From an uncultured beta proteobacterium (GTDB lineage: Bacteria; Pseudomonadota; Gammaproteobacteria; Burkholderiales; Burkholderiaceae), in contig CAIMOW010000038.1 in assembly GCA_903843235.1 (NCBI GenBank), forward strand, positions 1 through 40,316: a DNA stretch of 40,316 nucleotides, in the 5' to 3' direction. Positions 26,994 through 36,797 of the stretch are shown piece after piece. The notes beneath the pieces are model-generated. The model did not search any database, was not told the DNA's origin, and saw nothing but the letters and a program-made list of their open reading frames with translations. The translations under genes and the position numbers were made by a program. Within the stretch, counting starts at the first letter, position 1. The number at the start of each line of letters is the position of its first letter.

Positions 26994-29900
26994 TTAGTTA
27001 GCCCAGTGACGCGCGTTACGGAACAAGCGCAACCATGGACTTGCGCCATCAGCAACATCTAACCATTCTGGTGGACACCAGCTCATTTGCACCGCACGGA
27101 ATACCCGCTCTGGATGAGGCATCATGACCGTAAAACGACCGTCAGGAGTCGTAACACCTGTCAAGCCACCAGGAGAGCCATTGGGATTCAGTGGATAAGT
27201 TTCGGTAGGCTTGCCACTGTTATCTACAAAACGTAATGCAGTTAAGCCTTGCTTCTGAAGTTGCTCTAAATTACCTTGCTGACTAAAATTGGCAAAACCC
27301 TCGCCATGAGCAATGGCAATAGGTAGCTGACTACCTTCCATGCCTTGGGTAAAGATTGATGGTGATGCTAATACTTCAGCCATAACCAAGCGGGCTTCAT
27401 ACTGCTCGGATTGATTGCGCGTAAATTTAGGCCAAGCCTCTGCGCCAGGAATTATTCCCGAAAGATTGCTCATCATCTGACAGCCATTGCAAACACCTAA
27501 TGCAAAACTGTCTTGACGGTTAAAGAAGGTTGAGAACTGGTCACGTAATTGCTGATTAAATAGAATGGTTTTGGCCCACCCTTCACCAGCCCCCAATACA
27601 TCGCCATAACTAAATCCACCGCAAGCAATTAAACCGCGGAAATTATCCAGCTTTGCCTTACCGGCAAGCAAGTCAGACATATGCACGTCATAACTGTCAA
27701 AACCAGCCCAGTTGACGGCATATGCCATTTCAACATGAGAATTAACGCCCTGCTCGCGTAGGATTGCAACCTTAGGTCTACTGTTCTTTTGAATAAATGG
27801 CGCGGCGATGTCTTCTGATGGATTAAATGTTAGCTTTGGTGACATGCCAAGATCAGCTAGGTCATCCAGTAAATTGAACTCGCTATCGGCGCAGGCTGGA
27901 TTGTCACGCAGGCGCGCAATTTGATAACTAGTATTGGCCCACATCTTTTGCAGAACTTCTCTAGGCTCAGCAAAGATATTTTTAGCGTCGCGCCAAATCT
28001 CAATACGACCATTGGTATTAGGTTTGCCAATAACATGACTATATGCACTAAGACCTAGCTTACGCAAGACTGAAAATACTGCGTCTCTATCTTCTCTGCG
28101 TACTTGTATCACTGCGCCTAATTCTTCATTAAACAAGGCGCGTAATGTTTGTTCATGACGAAGGCCTGACACTTGTTGTGCCCAATTTTTAGCATCCCCA
28201 TGATCAGGTTCTTGGCCAGCATCGACAGCAATCATGTCAACATTGATAGAGATACCGCAATGGGTAGCGAATGCCATCTCAGCAATGCAGGCGAGCAAAC
28301 CGCCATCAGAGCGGTCATGATAAGCAAGCAGCTGGTTTTGTTTGCGCAGCTCAATAATGGCAGCAGCAAGCGCTTTTAGATCTTCTGGGTAATCAACATT
28401 TGGAGCCATCTTGCCAGATTGATTTAGAACTTGAGCAAGAATACTGCCGGCCATGCGATTCTTGCCACGGCCAAGATCAATCAATATTAGTTCAGTATCT
28501 AAAGCTAGGCCACTAGCATCTTTTAGCGTCAATTCGGGTGTCAATGTCTTGCGCACATCAATTACGGAAGCAAATGCAGAAATAATTAAAGAAACTGGTG
28601 AAACCACTTTCTTGGACTGCTCACCATCACGCCATTCGGTAGCCATGGACAAAGAGTCTTTGCCGACCGGAATAGAAATCCCTAGTGCTGGGCAAAGATC
28701 CATACCAATCGTTTGAACAGAGTCGTAGAGCTTGGCATCTTCGCCGGGTGCACCACATGCTGCCATCCAGTTAGCAGATAACTTTACATCTTGCAAACTG
28801 TTGATATCAGCAGCCAATAAATTGGTTAAGGCCTCACCAACAGCCATGCATGCAGCAGCGGGAGCATCTATGACAGCCAAAGGGGTTCTCTCACCCATAG
28901 TCATCACTTCACCACGATAACCCTTGTAATCCATTAATGTCACAGCACAATCTGCTACAGGTACCTGCCATGGGCCAACAAATGGATCGCGAGAATTTAA
29001 ACCCCCCACAGTTCTATCACCAATAGTAATTAAGAATGATTTACTTGCTACGGTTGGTTGTTGCAATACCCAGGCAATGCACTGTGCTAAATCAGCATCT
29101 GTAACGTTCAGCTCAGAAAATTCTTGATTAATGCTTTTAACATCACGGTGCATGCGCGGAGGTTTGCCGAGCAGCACATCCATTGGCATGTTAATTGGCA
29201 GTGCCGCATCAGTACCAGGCGTTTGTTTACTATCACTCAATAGAAGTTGACGTTCATCGGTAGCTTCACCCACTACAGCAAATAAGCAACGCTCACGTTC
29301 ACATAAAGACTTAAATAGATCCAAATCTTTAGATTCAATCGCAAGAACATAACGCTCTTGAGACTCGTTGCACCAAATTTCTGCGGGGCTCATGCCGCTT
29401 TCTTCGAGCGGAATGTTACGTAATTTAAATTGTGCGCCTAAGCCAGCACCATCAGCTAATTCTGGGAAGGCATTAGAGAGACCGCCCGCCCCGACATCAT
29501 GAATGGAAACAAGCGGATTTTTTTCACCCATTGCACGGCAGGCGTTAATCACCTCTTGAGCACGGCGCTCCATTTCTGGATTGCCTCGCTGTACTGAATC
29601 AAAATCCAGGTCCGCAGTATTGGTACCTGTTGCAACAGAGCTACCAGTTGCACCACCCATACCAATGCGCATTCCAGGTCCGCCTAACTGAATCAGTAGA
29701 TGACCAGCTTGAATCGGTTTTTTATGTGTATGAATAGAATCAATACTGCCAATACCGCCGGCGATCATGATGGGCTTGTGATACCCACGACGAGTGCCAT
29801 CTAAAGTTTGCTCAAATACACGGAAGTAACCGCCCAAAATTGGACGACCAAATTCATTATTAAAAGCAGCTCCACCTAAAGGGCCATCAATCATGATTTG

Positions 29901-31031
29901 CAGTGGGGTAGCAATACGCTCTGGCTTACCGTACTTCTCGCTCTCCCAAGGAAAATCAGTGCCGGGGATATTTAAATTTGATACCGAGAAGCCTGTGAGA
30001 CCTGCTTTAGGGCGTCCACCTATGCCTGTAGCTCCCTCATCTCGGATTTCTCCACCAGCGCCTGTAGATGCCCCAGGAAATGGAGCAATTGCAGTTGGGT
30101 GATTATGGGTTTCAACCTTCATTAATGTATGTACTAAACGCGTATCTTTTTCATAGCGTTGATCTTTGCCTTGTGGCACCCAAGTCTCAGAGTCACAGCC
30201 CTCCATGATGGCGGAGTTATCTGAGTAAGCAACGATTGTGCCTTCTGGACGGAGTTGATGGGTATTACGGATCATGGCAAACAGCGAAAGCTCTTGATCA
30301 TCGCCATCAATTGTCCATGAAGAATTAAAAATCTTATGGCGACAGTGTTCGCTATTCGCCTGGGCAAACATGATGAGTTCAACGTCACTTGGATTTCGCT
30401 CTAAGCGAATAAAATTCTCTGTGAGGTAAGCAACTTCATCATCAGATAAAGCAAGACCAAGCTCTTGGTTGGCCTTGTCTAGTGCAGTTCTACCGTCTGT
30501 CAACACTGGGATACGCAATAGCGGGCGATCGACCAATGTTTGATACAAGGCTTGAGCCTTATCGGGGCCGTTAACAACAGCTTCGGTCATCCGATCATGA
30601 ATAGTAGCTAAAACAATGCCTGTTTGAGCTTGAGTTAATTCTTTTTTAGATTGCCATGCATATTGGACACCGCGTTCAATTCGGAAAACGTTTAAAGCGC
30701 ATTGACGCGCAATGTCAGTAGCTTTGCTAGCCCATGGTGATACCGTGCCAAATCTAGGGATCACAACCGCGTCTTCTCGAAGCTTGGATCCTTTGCTAAA
30801 CCAAGAGCTTCCCGACTTTAATTTTGATGCGAAAGGTTGTCCGTAGGTCAAAAGACTGGAAAGAACTTCTTGATTTTTTACATCTAGATCTGATTCGGAC
30901 CAAATGAAGTGGAGATACTGAGCCTCAATGGACTCGAGTTCGACGCCTTGGGCCGCTAAGGATGCTAAAAGACGCTGTTGGCGAAAGGCAGAGAGGGCAT
31001 CAGCCCCTGGCAAGAAACAAAAAAATGACAT
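26994..31031 (-). CDS. purL: Phosphoribosylformylglycinamidine synthase
   Basis: 1345 residues, the large single-chain form of beta- and gammaproteobacteria. N-terminal PurS-like part, then the ATP-binding domain ([56 protein letters not shown]), a second half ([33 protein letters not shown]), and a C-terminal glutamine amidotransferase with [10 protein letters not shown] and [12 protein letters not shown]. It converts FGAR to FGAM in purine synthesis. Encoded between ybbA and the SpeE-like gene with short gaps. Confidence 0.97.
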   Translation of the reverse strand: MSFFCFLPGADALSAFRQQRLLASLAAQGVELESIEAQYLHFIWSESDLDVKNQEVLSSLLTYGQPFASKLKSGSSWFSKGSKLREDAVVIPRFGTVSPWASKATDIARQCALNVFRIERGVQYAWQSKKELTQAQTGIVLATIHDRMTEAVVNGPDKAQALYQTLVDRPLLRIPVLTDGRTALDKANQELGLALSDDEVAYLTENFIRLERNPSDVELIMFAQANSEHCRHKIFNSSWTIDGDDQELSLFAMIRNTHQLRPEGTIVAYSDNSAIMEGCDSETWVPQGKDQRYEKDTRLVHTLMKVETHNHPTAIAPFPGASTGAGGEIRDEGATGIGGRPKAGLTGFSVSNLNIPGTDFPWESEKYGKPERIATPLQIMIDGPLGGAAFNNEFGRPILGGYFRVFEQTLDGTRRGYHKPIMIAGGIGSIDSIHTHKKPIQAGHLLIQLGGPGMRIGMGGATGSSVATGTNTADLDFDSVQRGNPEMERRAQEVINACRAMGEKNPLVSIHDVGAGGLSNAFPELADGAGLGAQFKLRNIPLEESGMSPAEIWCNESQERYVLAIESKDLDLFKSLCERERCLFAVVGEATDERQLLLSDSKQTPGTDAALPINMPMDVLLGKPPRMHRDVKSINQEFSELNVTDADLAQCIAWVLQQPTVASKSFLITIGDRTVGGLNSRDPFVGPWQVPVADCAVTLMDYKGYRGEVMTMGERTPLAVIDAPAAACMAVGEALTNLLAADINSLQDVKLSANWMAACGAPGEDAKLYDSVQTIGMDLCPALGISIPVGKDSLSMATEWRDGEQSKKVVSPVSLIISAFASVIDVRKTLTPELTLKDASGLALDTELILIDLGRGKNRMAGSILAQVLNQSGKMAPNVDYPEDLKALAAAIIELRKQNQLLAYHDRSDGGLLACIAEMAFATHCGISINVDMIAVDAGQEPDHGDAKNWAQQVSGLRHEQTLRALFNEELGAVIQVRREDRDAVFSVLRKLGLSAYSHVIGKPNTNGRIEIWRDAKNIFAEPREVLQKMWANTSYQIARLRDNPACADSEFNLLDDLADLGMSPKLTFNPSEDIAAPFIQKNSRPKVAILREQGVNSHVEMAYAVNWAGFDSYDVHMSDLLAGKAKLDNFRGLIACGGFSYGDVLGAGEGWAKTILFNQQLRDQFSTFFNRQDSFALGVCNGCQMMSNLSGIIPGAEAWPKFTRNQSEQYEARLVMAEVLASPSIFTQGMEGSQLPIAIAHGEGFANFSQQGNLEQLQKQGLTALRFVDNSGKPTETYPLNPNGSPGGLTGVTTPDGRFTVMMPHPERVFRAVQMSWCPPEWLDVADGASPWLRLFRNARHWAN

Positions 31032-31052
31032 GCCTAGATTATAAGGTTTTGA

Positions 31053-31733
31053 TTAGACCAATCGCCCAGCCTGAAGTTGCAACTGACGACCGCATTGAGC
31101 GGCTAAGGCCGGGTCATGGGTTACCAAGACAAGCGTGGAGTTGCACTCCCGATTGAGCTCAAATAAAAGCTCTATTACCCTACTGCCACTAGCCTCGTCC
31201 AAGCTTCCGGTAGGCTCATCAGCAAACAAGATGGCAGGCCTGCTAATAAAGGCTCTGGCTAGGGCTACACGCTGCTGCTCCCCACCTGAAAGCGTCTTTG
31301 GAAAATGTTGGAGGCGGTGGGACAGTCCCACTTTATCAAGCCAATATTGAGCCTGAGTTCGGGCGTTGGCTAAATCAAGCCCAGAGATCTCTGCTGGCAA
31401 CATGACATTTTCAAGAGCATTGAGGTGCGGGAGTAGCTGAAAGGACTGAAAAACAAACCCGGTGTGTAAGCTACGTAACTTAGCCCGACCATCCTCATCT
31501 AAGACATTGAGACTTTGCCCCATTAAGCAAACCTCACCTTGGGATGGCGTATCCAATCCAGCCAAAAGACTCAAAAGTGTACTTTTACCAGAGCCGGAGG
31601 CGCCAATAATAGCGACGCTCTCGCCCGCTTCTATATCGAAACTAATGTCGTGCAAAATGGATAGAGAGCCACCATTTGCAAAAACAGTCTTACCTAGTTT
31701 TGCGACACTAATTGTTTTTAATAAACCACTCAT
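31053..31733 (-). CDS. ybbA: ABC transporter ATP-binding protein, YbbA/LolD type
   Basis: 226 residues with Walker A GASGSGKST (44-52), signature LSGGEQQR (148-155) and Walker B ILFADEP (168-174), of the MacB/LolD subfamily. It is divergent from tesA with 30 bases between, the same arrangement as E. coli ybbA-tesA. In E. coli the permease gene ybbP follows ybbA; here purL follows and no permease is near. The ATPase may pair with a permease encoded elsewhere. Confidence 0.85.
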   Translation of the reverse strand: MSGLLKTISVAKLGKTVFANGGSLSILHDISFDIEAGESVAIIGASGSGKSTLLSLLAGLDTPSQGEVCLMGQSLNVLDEDGRAKLRSLHTGFVFQSFQLLPHLNALENVMLPAEISGLDLANARTQAQYWLDKVGLSHRLQHFPKTLSGGEQQRVALARAFISRPAILFADEPTGSLDEASGSRVIELLFELNRECNSTLVLVTHDPALAAQCGRQLQLQAGRLV

Positions 31734-31763
31734 TACTTATCTTTTTCCACTGAGCACAGAATC

Positions 31764-32420
31764 ATGAAACGATTTCACAAAACCTGTAATGCGTTGAGTA
31801 CATCACTTTGTGTGGGTCTATTTTGCCTGTTAATTGGATTTAACTCTTTGGCACAAGCAAACTCGGTCATTTTGGTGATGGGCGATAGCCTGTCTGCAGA
31901 ATACGGTCTGCCTCGTGGATCCGGCTGGGTCAACCTGCTCCAACAGCAATTAGCAAAAGAAGGAAGTTTATGGACTATCTTCAACGCCAGCATTAGCGGT
32001 GAAACAAGCTCTGGTGGTCTAACTCGAATGGGCGATTTATTGGAACAAAAAAAACCAGGCCTCGTGCTACTGGAGCTTGGAGCAAATGATGCATTGAGAG
32101 GTCTGCCTATATCAGAATCAGAGAATAATCTTCGCAAGATGATTCAAATGAGTAAAAAGTCTGGGGCAAAGGTATTGCTGTTTGGCATGCAAATACCCCC
32201 GAATTATGGCCAACAGTACACAAAGCAATTTCGCGAACTGTATTCAACGCTGGCAACTCAAGAAGGCATTACATTACTACCCTTCTTTCTGAGTGATGTT
32301 GCAGATAAGCCGAAGTTATTTCAGGCCGATCGCCTTCATCCTAACGTAGAAGCTCAAAACATTCTCTTCAAAAACGTATGGGGCTCAATGGCCCCATACA
32401 AAAAAATGCTTAAAAATTAA
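31764..32420 (+). CDS. tesA: Periplasmic SGNH esterase/lysophospholipase TesA
   Basis: 218 residues: signal peptide (about 1-32), GDS motif with nucleophile Ser42 (VMGDSLSAEYGLP), block III GAND (Asn108), and the Asp189-x-x-His192 pair in ADRLHPN. This is the TesA family, thioesterase I/protease I/lysophospholipase L1, hydrolysing acyl-thioesters and lysophospholipids in the periplasm. The 3' end of the coding region contains a strong hairpin that can serve as terminator for the converging ppiD-like gene. Confidence 0.92.
   Translation: MKRFHKTCNALSTSLCVGLFCLLIGFNSLAQANSVILVMGDSLSAEYGLPRGSGWVNLLQQQLAKEGSLWTIFNASISGETSSGGLTRMGDLLEQKKPGLVLLELGANDALRGLPISESENNLRKMIQMSKKSGAKVLLFGMQIPPNYGQQYTKQFRELYSTLATQEGITLLPFFLSDVADKPKLFQADRLHPNVEAQNILFKNVWGSMAPYKKMLKN
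32376..32399 (-). terminator. Terminator hairpin inside the tesA 3' end
   Basis: GTATGGGGC-TCAATG-GCCCCATAC, a nine-pair perfect stem with six-base loop. On the minus strand it is followed by GTTTTT, so it can stop transcription arriving from the ppiD-like gene (stop at 32429). On the plus strand only an A-run follows, so it would not terminate tesA. Confidence 0.6.
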
Positions 32421-32428
32421 GGCTAAGG

Positions 32429-33895
32429 TTAGCTACCAGCACTACCTGAGGACATTGGCTTGAGTGGGTTGATGACCTTAACGCCTGCAGTATCACGCCA
32501 ATAAGCCATAAAACCTGCGAATTCAGATTGAGCACTCAGGGCTTGTATCTGTTGTGCTTGTGCCTGATGGATTTTGGCATCACCGCCCGAAGGTTGGCGA
32601 ACCTGATCAACCCTGTAAATGCTGGTGCCTTCGCCGGGATTGGATACCGAAACAACAGCAGGCAATTTGTCTGTGCTCACAGCCATCACTTGATCCATGG
32701 CTTGACCAACTAAATTACTGGGCTTATTACGTGACACCCAAAATGGGGTAGCAAATCCAATTGAATTTTTAGGGTCTTTTTCAAGTATTACAAATTTCTC
32801 TGAGGCTGACGCAACTGCTAATTTCTCAGCAGCTCGCTGGCTTACCTGGCGCTTCACTTCGGCGGCAACATCCTTGAAAGGCAAGGTTTGGGCAGGATGG
32901 AAAGTCACTACTCGTGCTGATACAAACACACCAGGTGAAGTTTGTACTGCTTCAGTATTGCGCTTATTTTTTAGAGCTTCATCAGCAAATAGAGACTGAA
33001 CCACTTTTGGGTTGCTAAGTGGATGGTCTTTACCTAATCCAGAGAGGCCACCGCGGGTCACGTTCTTTTGGGACTGAACGCTTAATTTCAATTTATCCGC
33101 CGCTGGTTTCAAGCTATCAGATTGGTCATAAGTTATGTTCGCAAACTGATCAGCTCTTTCGCCAAAAACCTTAGCGTCTTCTTTTGGATCGGCCTTGAGA
33201 ACGATGTACTCAATATCAATAAATTCAGGGCTCTCAAATAACCTAGTATTAGCATCGTAAAAGGCCTGCAGCTCTTCTGGGCTTGGATTTACTTTGCTCA
33301 AGTAATCTTTGGCGTTAAATTGCAAAACCTGTACTTGACGCTCTGTCTCATACAAAGACGAAATCGCTTCTGAAATCTTAGGGCTAGCAAGTTCAGTACG
33401 AGAAACAGAGCTAACTAATTGCTGGATCTTTAAATCAAAACTTTGACCGGCATAAAATTGTTCTTCATTCATACCATTACTAGCCAAGAGCTGCTTAAAG
33501 CGCTGATCATCAAAACTACCATCTTGGCGATAAAGTGCCCGAATTTGCGGAATATTTTGCAAACTTTTAATGAGCGCCTCTTTGCTCACCTGCAGGTGTA
33601 GATCGTAGACAGCAAAGCCTAAAATGCGTTGCTGCATGAGTTCGTTCAAAATAGCTTGGCGGAACTGCAGGCTTTGTGCGATTTGCGCATTTCCACCCAC
33701 ACGCTCAGCTTGACGCTTTGCAGCGGACTCAACTTCTTGCGCAGTGATGGGCTTGCCATTGATCTTGACGAGATCAGTCTCTTTATCCATAAAGCCGGAA
33801 TAACCAGAAATGCCGAACAGAACAAAAGAGGGAACAATCAAGAGTATCAAAACAATTTGAAGAATCTTTTGGTGCTTACGTACGGTATCAAACAT
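32429..33895 (-). CDS. PpiD-like periplasmic chaperone lacking the parvulin domain
   Basis: 488 residues. The N-terminus is standard PpiD: cytoplasmic start MFDTVRKHQK, one membrane helix (about 11-30), then the SurA_N-like chaperone domain (VKINGKPITAQEVE, ILNELMQQRILGFAVYDLHL, DGSFDDQRFKQLLASNGMNE). After SPEFIDIEYIVL the sequence goes straight to DQFANITYDQSDSLKPAADK, which in ordinary PpiD comes after the peptidyl-prolyl isomerase domain. No GGDLG-type parvulin motif exists. The usual length is about 620, so about 130 residues are gone. It should still act as a membrane-anchored folding factor for exported proteins, without isomerase activity. Confidence 0.85.
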   Translation of the reverse strand: MFDTVRKHQKILQIVLILLIVPSFVLFGISGYSGFMDKETDLVKINGKPITAQEVESAAKRQAERVGGNAQIAQSLQFRQAILNELMQQRILGFAVYDLHLQVSKEALIKSLQNIPQIRALYRQDGSFDDQRFKQLLASNGMNEEQFYAGQSFDLKIQQLVSSVSRTELASPKISEAISSLYETERQVQVLQFNAKDYLSKVNPSPEELQAFYDANTRLFESPEFIDIEYIVLKADPKEDAKVFGERADQFANITYDQSDSLKPAADKLKLSVQSQKNVTRGGLSGLGKDHPLSNPKVVQSLFADEALKNKRNTEAVQTSPGVFVSARVVTFHPAQTLPFKDVAAEVKRQVSQRAAEKLAVASASEKFVILEKDPKNSIGFATPFWVSRNKPSNLVGQAMDQVMAVSTDKLPAVVSVSNPGEGTSIYRVDQVRQPSGGDAKIHQAQAQQIQALSAQSEFAGFMAYWRDTAGVKVINPLKPMSSGSAGS

Positions 33896-33987
33896 GAGTT
33901 AGTCGCTGGGAAATAAAGTCGATGATGGAGTGTACTAGGCGTTGGGATCTAGAGCAGCTAGTTAGCCTTAAAAGCGATGAAGAATCT

Positions 33988-34063
33988 TGGTGGGCGCTGA
34001 CGGGTTCGAACCGCCGACATTCTGCGTGTAAGGCAGACGCTCTACCAACTGAGCTAAGCGCCC
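33988..34063 (-). tRNA. tRNA-Val (TAC)
   Basis: 76 bases with encoded CCA. Acceptor GGGCGCT/AGCGCCC, anticodon stem TCTGC/GCAGA with loop CTTACAC giving TAC, T-arm with GGTTCGAAC. Lies between lon and the ppiD-like gene, all on the minus strand. Confidence 0.96.
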
Positions 34064-34167
34064 CAAAATTACTACAGGAAAGATTGTAACCCAAACGTCT
34101 AGCCCAAGGCAGGGTTCCCTTATCCATCAACCTAAAAAGATGTAATAGAAGCTGGAACCCTTCAAAA

Positions 34168-36600
34168 CTAATGTTTTAGAACGTCAGCACTAGTTGATTT
34201 TTCATTGGCCTTACTTGCCTCCGCAGCCTTTTTAGCAAGCTCCTCTGGTGTTGGATCAGGCAATGCTTGGGGCATGCGTTCTAAGGCAAGTTCTAGAACT
34301 TTATCAATCCAGCGAACCGGAACAATCTCAATCGCATTCTTAACGTTATCTGGAATATCGATCAGATCCTTGACGTTTTCTTCAGGAATTAGGGCAAGCT
34401 TAATGCCGCCGCGATGGGCTGCCAATAGCTTTTCCTTTAGCCCGCCGATCGGTAATACTTCACCGCGCAAGGTAATTTCACCGGTCATCGCAACATCAGA
34501 GCGAATGGGAATTCCAGTGAATACTGAAACCAAAGCAGTCGTAATCGCAATACCTGCTGAAGGACCGTCTTTTGGAGTAGCGCCATCAGGAAAGTGAATG
34601 TGAATGTCTTTCTTTTCAAAAGCTTCATCTGTAATTCCTAGGCGCCTTGCTCGCGAGCGAACCACGGTGCGAGCAGCCTCAACAGATTCCTTCATGACAT
34701 CACCAATGGAGCCAGTGCGAGTGATAACGCCTTTACCAGGCATCACTGCCGCTTCAATCGTTAACAAATCACCGCCAACTTCAGTCCAAGCTAAACCAGT
34801 TACTTGACCCACTTGGTTTTCTTTTGCGGCTAAACCAAAGTCGTACATGCGAACCGATAAAAACTTCTCGAGATTGTCAGCGTTGACCACAATAGGTGCA
34901 GCCTCTTTCTTTAAGAGTAAGAGCTTGACCACTTTACGGCAAATTTTGCTAATCTCGCGCTCTAAGGAACGTACGCCTGCTTCACGGGTGTAGTAACGAA
35001 TCATGTTGCGAACAGCGCTTTCCTCAATCTTTAACTCATCCTTTTTCAAGCCGTTATTTTTGATTTGCTTAGGGATGAGGTAATTAACAGCAATATTAGT
35101 CTTCTCATCTTCTGTGTAACCAGCAAGACGAATGATTTCCAAGCGATCTAACAAAGGACCAGGAATATTCAATGAGTTAGCCGTCGCCACAAACATCACA
35201 TCAGAAAGATCAAAATCAACCTCTACATAGTGATCTTGGAATGTGTGGTTTTGCTCTGGATCTAATACTTCTAATAAAGCGCTAGCAGGATCGCCACGGA
35301 AGTCCATACCCATCTTGTCTACTTCATCTAGCAAGAACAGTGGATTACGGACGCCGATCTTGGTAAGGCTCGTCAGAATCTTACCGGGCATCGATCCAAT
35401 ATAGGTGCGACGGTGACCACGTATCTCAGATTCATCACGCACACCGCCTAAGGCCATACGTACAAACTTCCGATTGGTGGCACGCGCAATAGATTGACCC
35501 AAAGACGTTTTACCAACGCCAGGAGGGCCAACTAAACAGAGGATTGGAGCCTTTACACGGTCAACACGTTGTTGAACTGCGAGGTATTCCAGAATGCGTT
35601 CTTTAACCTTGTCTAAGCCGTAGTGATCTTCATCTAATACTTTTTCAGCATTAGTGAGATCGTTATTAATCTTGCTCTTTTTCTTCCAAGGCAAATTCAC
35701 CAAAGTATCAATAAAGTTCCGAATCACCGTTGCCTCGGCAGACATTGGAGACATGAGCTTGAGTTTTTTAAGCTCTGACTCAGCTTTTTTCAACGCCTCT
35801 TTAGGCATGCGTGCGGCTTTGATACGCTTTTCAAGCTCCTCCAGATCGGCGCCCTCTTCACCCTCGCCTAGCTCTTTTTGAATGGCTTTGACTTGCTCAT
35901 TTAAGTAGTATTCGCGTTGACTCTTTTCCATTTGGCGCTTCACGCGTCCACGGATGCGCTTCTCTACTTGCAAAATATCAATTTCGCTCTCGAGATCAGC
36001 CAAAAGACTTTCTAGTCTTTGAATAACATCAGTCATCTGTAAAAGTTTTTGTTTTTGCTCTAACTTGACAGGCAAATGTGCACAAATAGTATCGGCCAAG
36101 CGACTAGGATCATCAATCCCACCTAAGGAAGACAGAATTTCCTGAGGCACCTTTTTGTTTAGTTTCACGTACTGATCAAACTGGGCCATGATAGCGCGAC
36201 GTAATGCTTCGGTTTCATGAGCATCTAATGTTGCAATGGGACTTGGCGTAGCTTCGCAAGCAAAGTAGCCCTGGCTATCCTCAATCTGACTCACTTCGGC
36301 ACGCTGAACACCTTCCACAAGGACCTTAACTGTGCCATCGGGCAATTTAAGCATTTGCAAGATGTTGGCGATACAGCCGACTTCATATAGGTCTTCTACA
36401 CTTGGCTCGTCCTTAGCGGCTGTCTTTTGGGCCACCAACAGCACGTTTTTACCGGTTTCCATAGCAGCCTCAAGAGCCTTAATGGATTTTGGGCGACCCA
36501 CAAACAATGGGATCACCATGTGGGGAAAGACAACTACATCTCGTAAAGGCAGCAATGGCAGCTGAATCGGTTCAGAGGGTAGTAATAAGTGGCCAGGCAT
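34168..36600 (-). CDS. lon: ATP-dependent protease Lon
   Basis: 810 residues, LonA type. N-terminal substrate domain (LPLLPLRDVVVFPHMVIPLF), long coiled coil (residues about 190-290), AAA+ module with Walker A GPPGVGKT and Walker B FLLDEVDK, and a C-terminal protease with the Ser681-Lys724 dyad in KDGPSAGIA and GLKEKLLAAHRG. The 43-residue spacing equals that of E. coli Lon. Degrades misfolded and regulatory proteins in the cytoplasm. A sigma-32-like promoter lies upstream, and clpX is the next gene upstream on the same strand. Confidence 0.97.
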   Translation of the reverse strand: MPGHLLLPSEPIQLPLLPLRDVVVFPHMVIPLFVGRPKSIKALEAAMETGKNVLLVAQKTAAKDEPSVEDLYEVGCIANILQMLKLPDGTVKVLVEGVQRAEVSQIEDSQGYFACEATPSPIATLDAHETEALRRAIMAQFDQYVKLNKKVPQEILSSLGGIDDPSRLADTICAHLPVKLEQKQKLLQMTDVIQRLESLLADLESEIDILQVEKRIRGRVKRQMEKSQREYYLNEQVKAIQKELGEGEEGADLEELEKRIKAARMPKEALKKAESELKKLKLMSPMSAEATVIRNFIDTLVNLPWKKKSKINNDLTNAEKVLDEDHYGLDKVKERILEYLAVQQRVDRVKAPILCLVGPPGVGKTSLGQSIARATNRKFVRMALGGVRDESEIRGHRRTYIGSMPGKILTSLTKIGVRNPLFLLDEVDKMGMDFRGDPASALLEVLDPEQNHTFQDHYVEVDFDLSDVMFVATANSLNIPGPLLDRLEIIRLAGYTEDEKTNIAVNYLIPKQIKNNGLKKDELKIEESAVRNMIRYYTREAGVRSLEREISKICRKVVKLLLLKKEAAPIVVNADNLEKFLSVRMYDFGLAAKENQVGQVTGLAWTEVGGDLLTIEAAVMPGKGVITRTGSIGDVMKESVEAARTVVRSRARRLGITDEAFEKKDIHIHFPDGATPKDGPSAGIAITTALVSVFTGIPIRSDVAMTGEITLRGEVLPIGGLKEKLLAAHRGGIKLALIPEENVKDLIDIPDNVKNAIEIVPVRWIDKVLELALERMPQALPDPTPEELAKKAAEASKANEKSTSADVLKH

Positions 36601-36692
36601 AGGGCAAAACCTCCAAAGTAGTCAGTTCTTATAAATCTCCCCAAATAGCAAAACACTAAATAGGGATATTATTAAGAGATAGCATACTACCT

Positions 36693-36720
36693 ATATGGGC
36701 TTAACCAAGGGAAAAACAAG
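36693..36720 (-). promoter_or_regulatory. Sigma-32-like heat-shock promoter of lon
   Basis: Minus strand CTTGTTT (36720-36714), 14 bases, CCCATAT (36699-36693). The -10 matches the sigma-32 consensus CCCATNT fully; the -35 matches CTTGAAA at its first four bases. About 93 bases upstream of the lon ATG. Lon is a classic heat-shock gene, which supports the reading. Confidence 0.6.
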
Positions 36721-36763
36721 GGGGTGAAATACGAAAAATACCGAAAAAAAGGGGTAGAATAGC

Positions 36764-36797
36764 AAAAAAACCTTAAAAATTAAGCTTTTTTGCTGAA
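36764..36797 (-). terminator. AT-rich dyad at the clpX end
   Basis: Minus strand AGCAAAAAAGCTTAA-TTT-TTAAGGTTTTTTTGCT, an inverted repeat with one mismatch spanning the clpX stop and ending in a run of seven T. Could be a weak intrinsic terminator between clpX and lon. The stem is almost all A-T, so efficiency is doubtful. (The sequence is quoted in parts joined at the loop.). Confidence 0.35.

Noticed and set aside
33888-34130. Minus-strand frame over tRNA-Val
   Set aside because: It consists mostly of the tRNA sequence read as codons; the SSVGRAS-like product is a known artefact of this kind.
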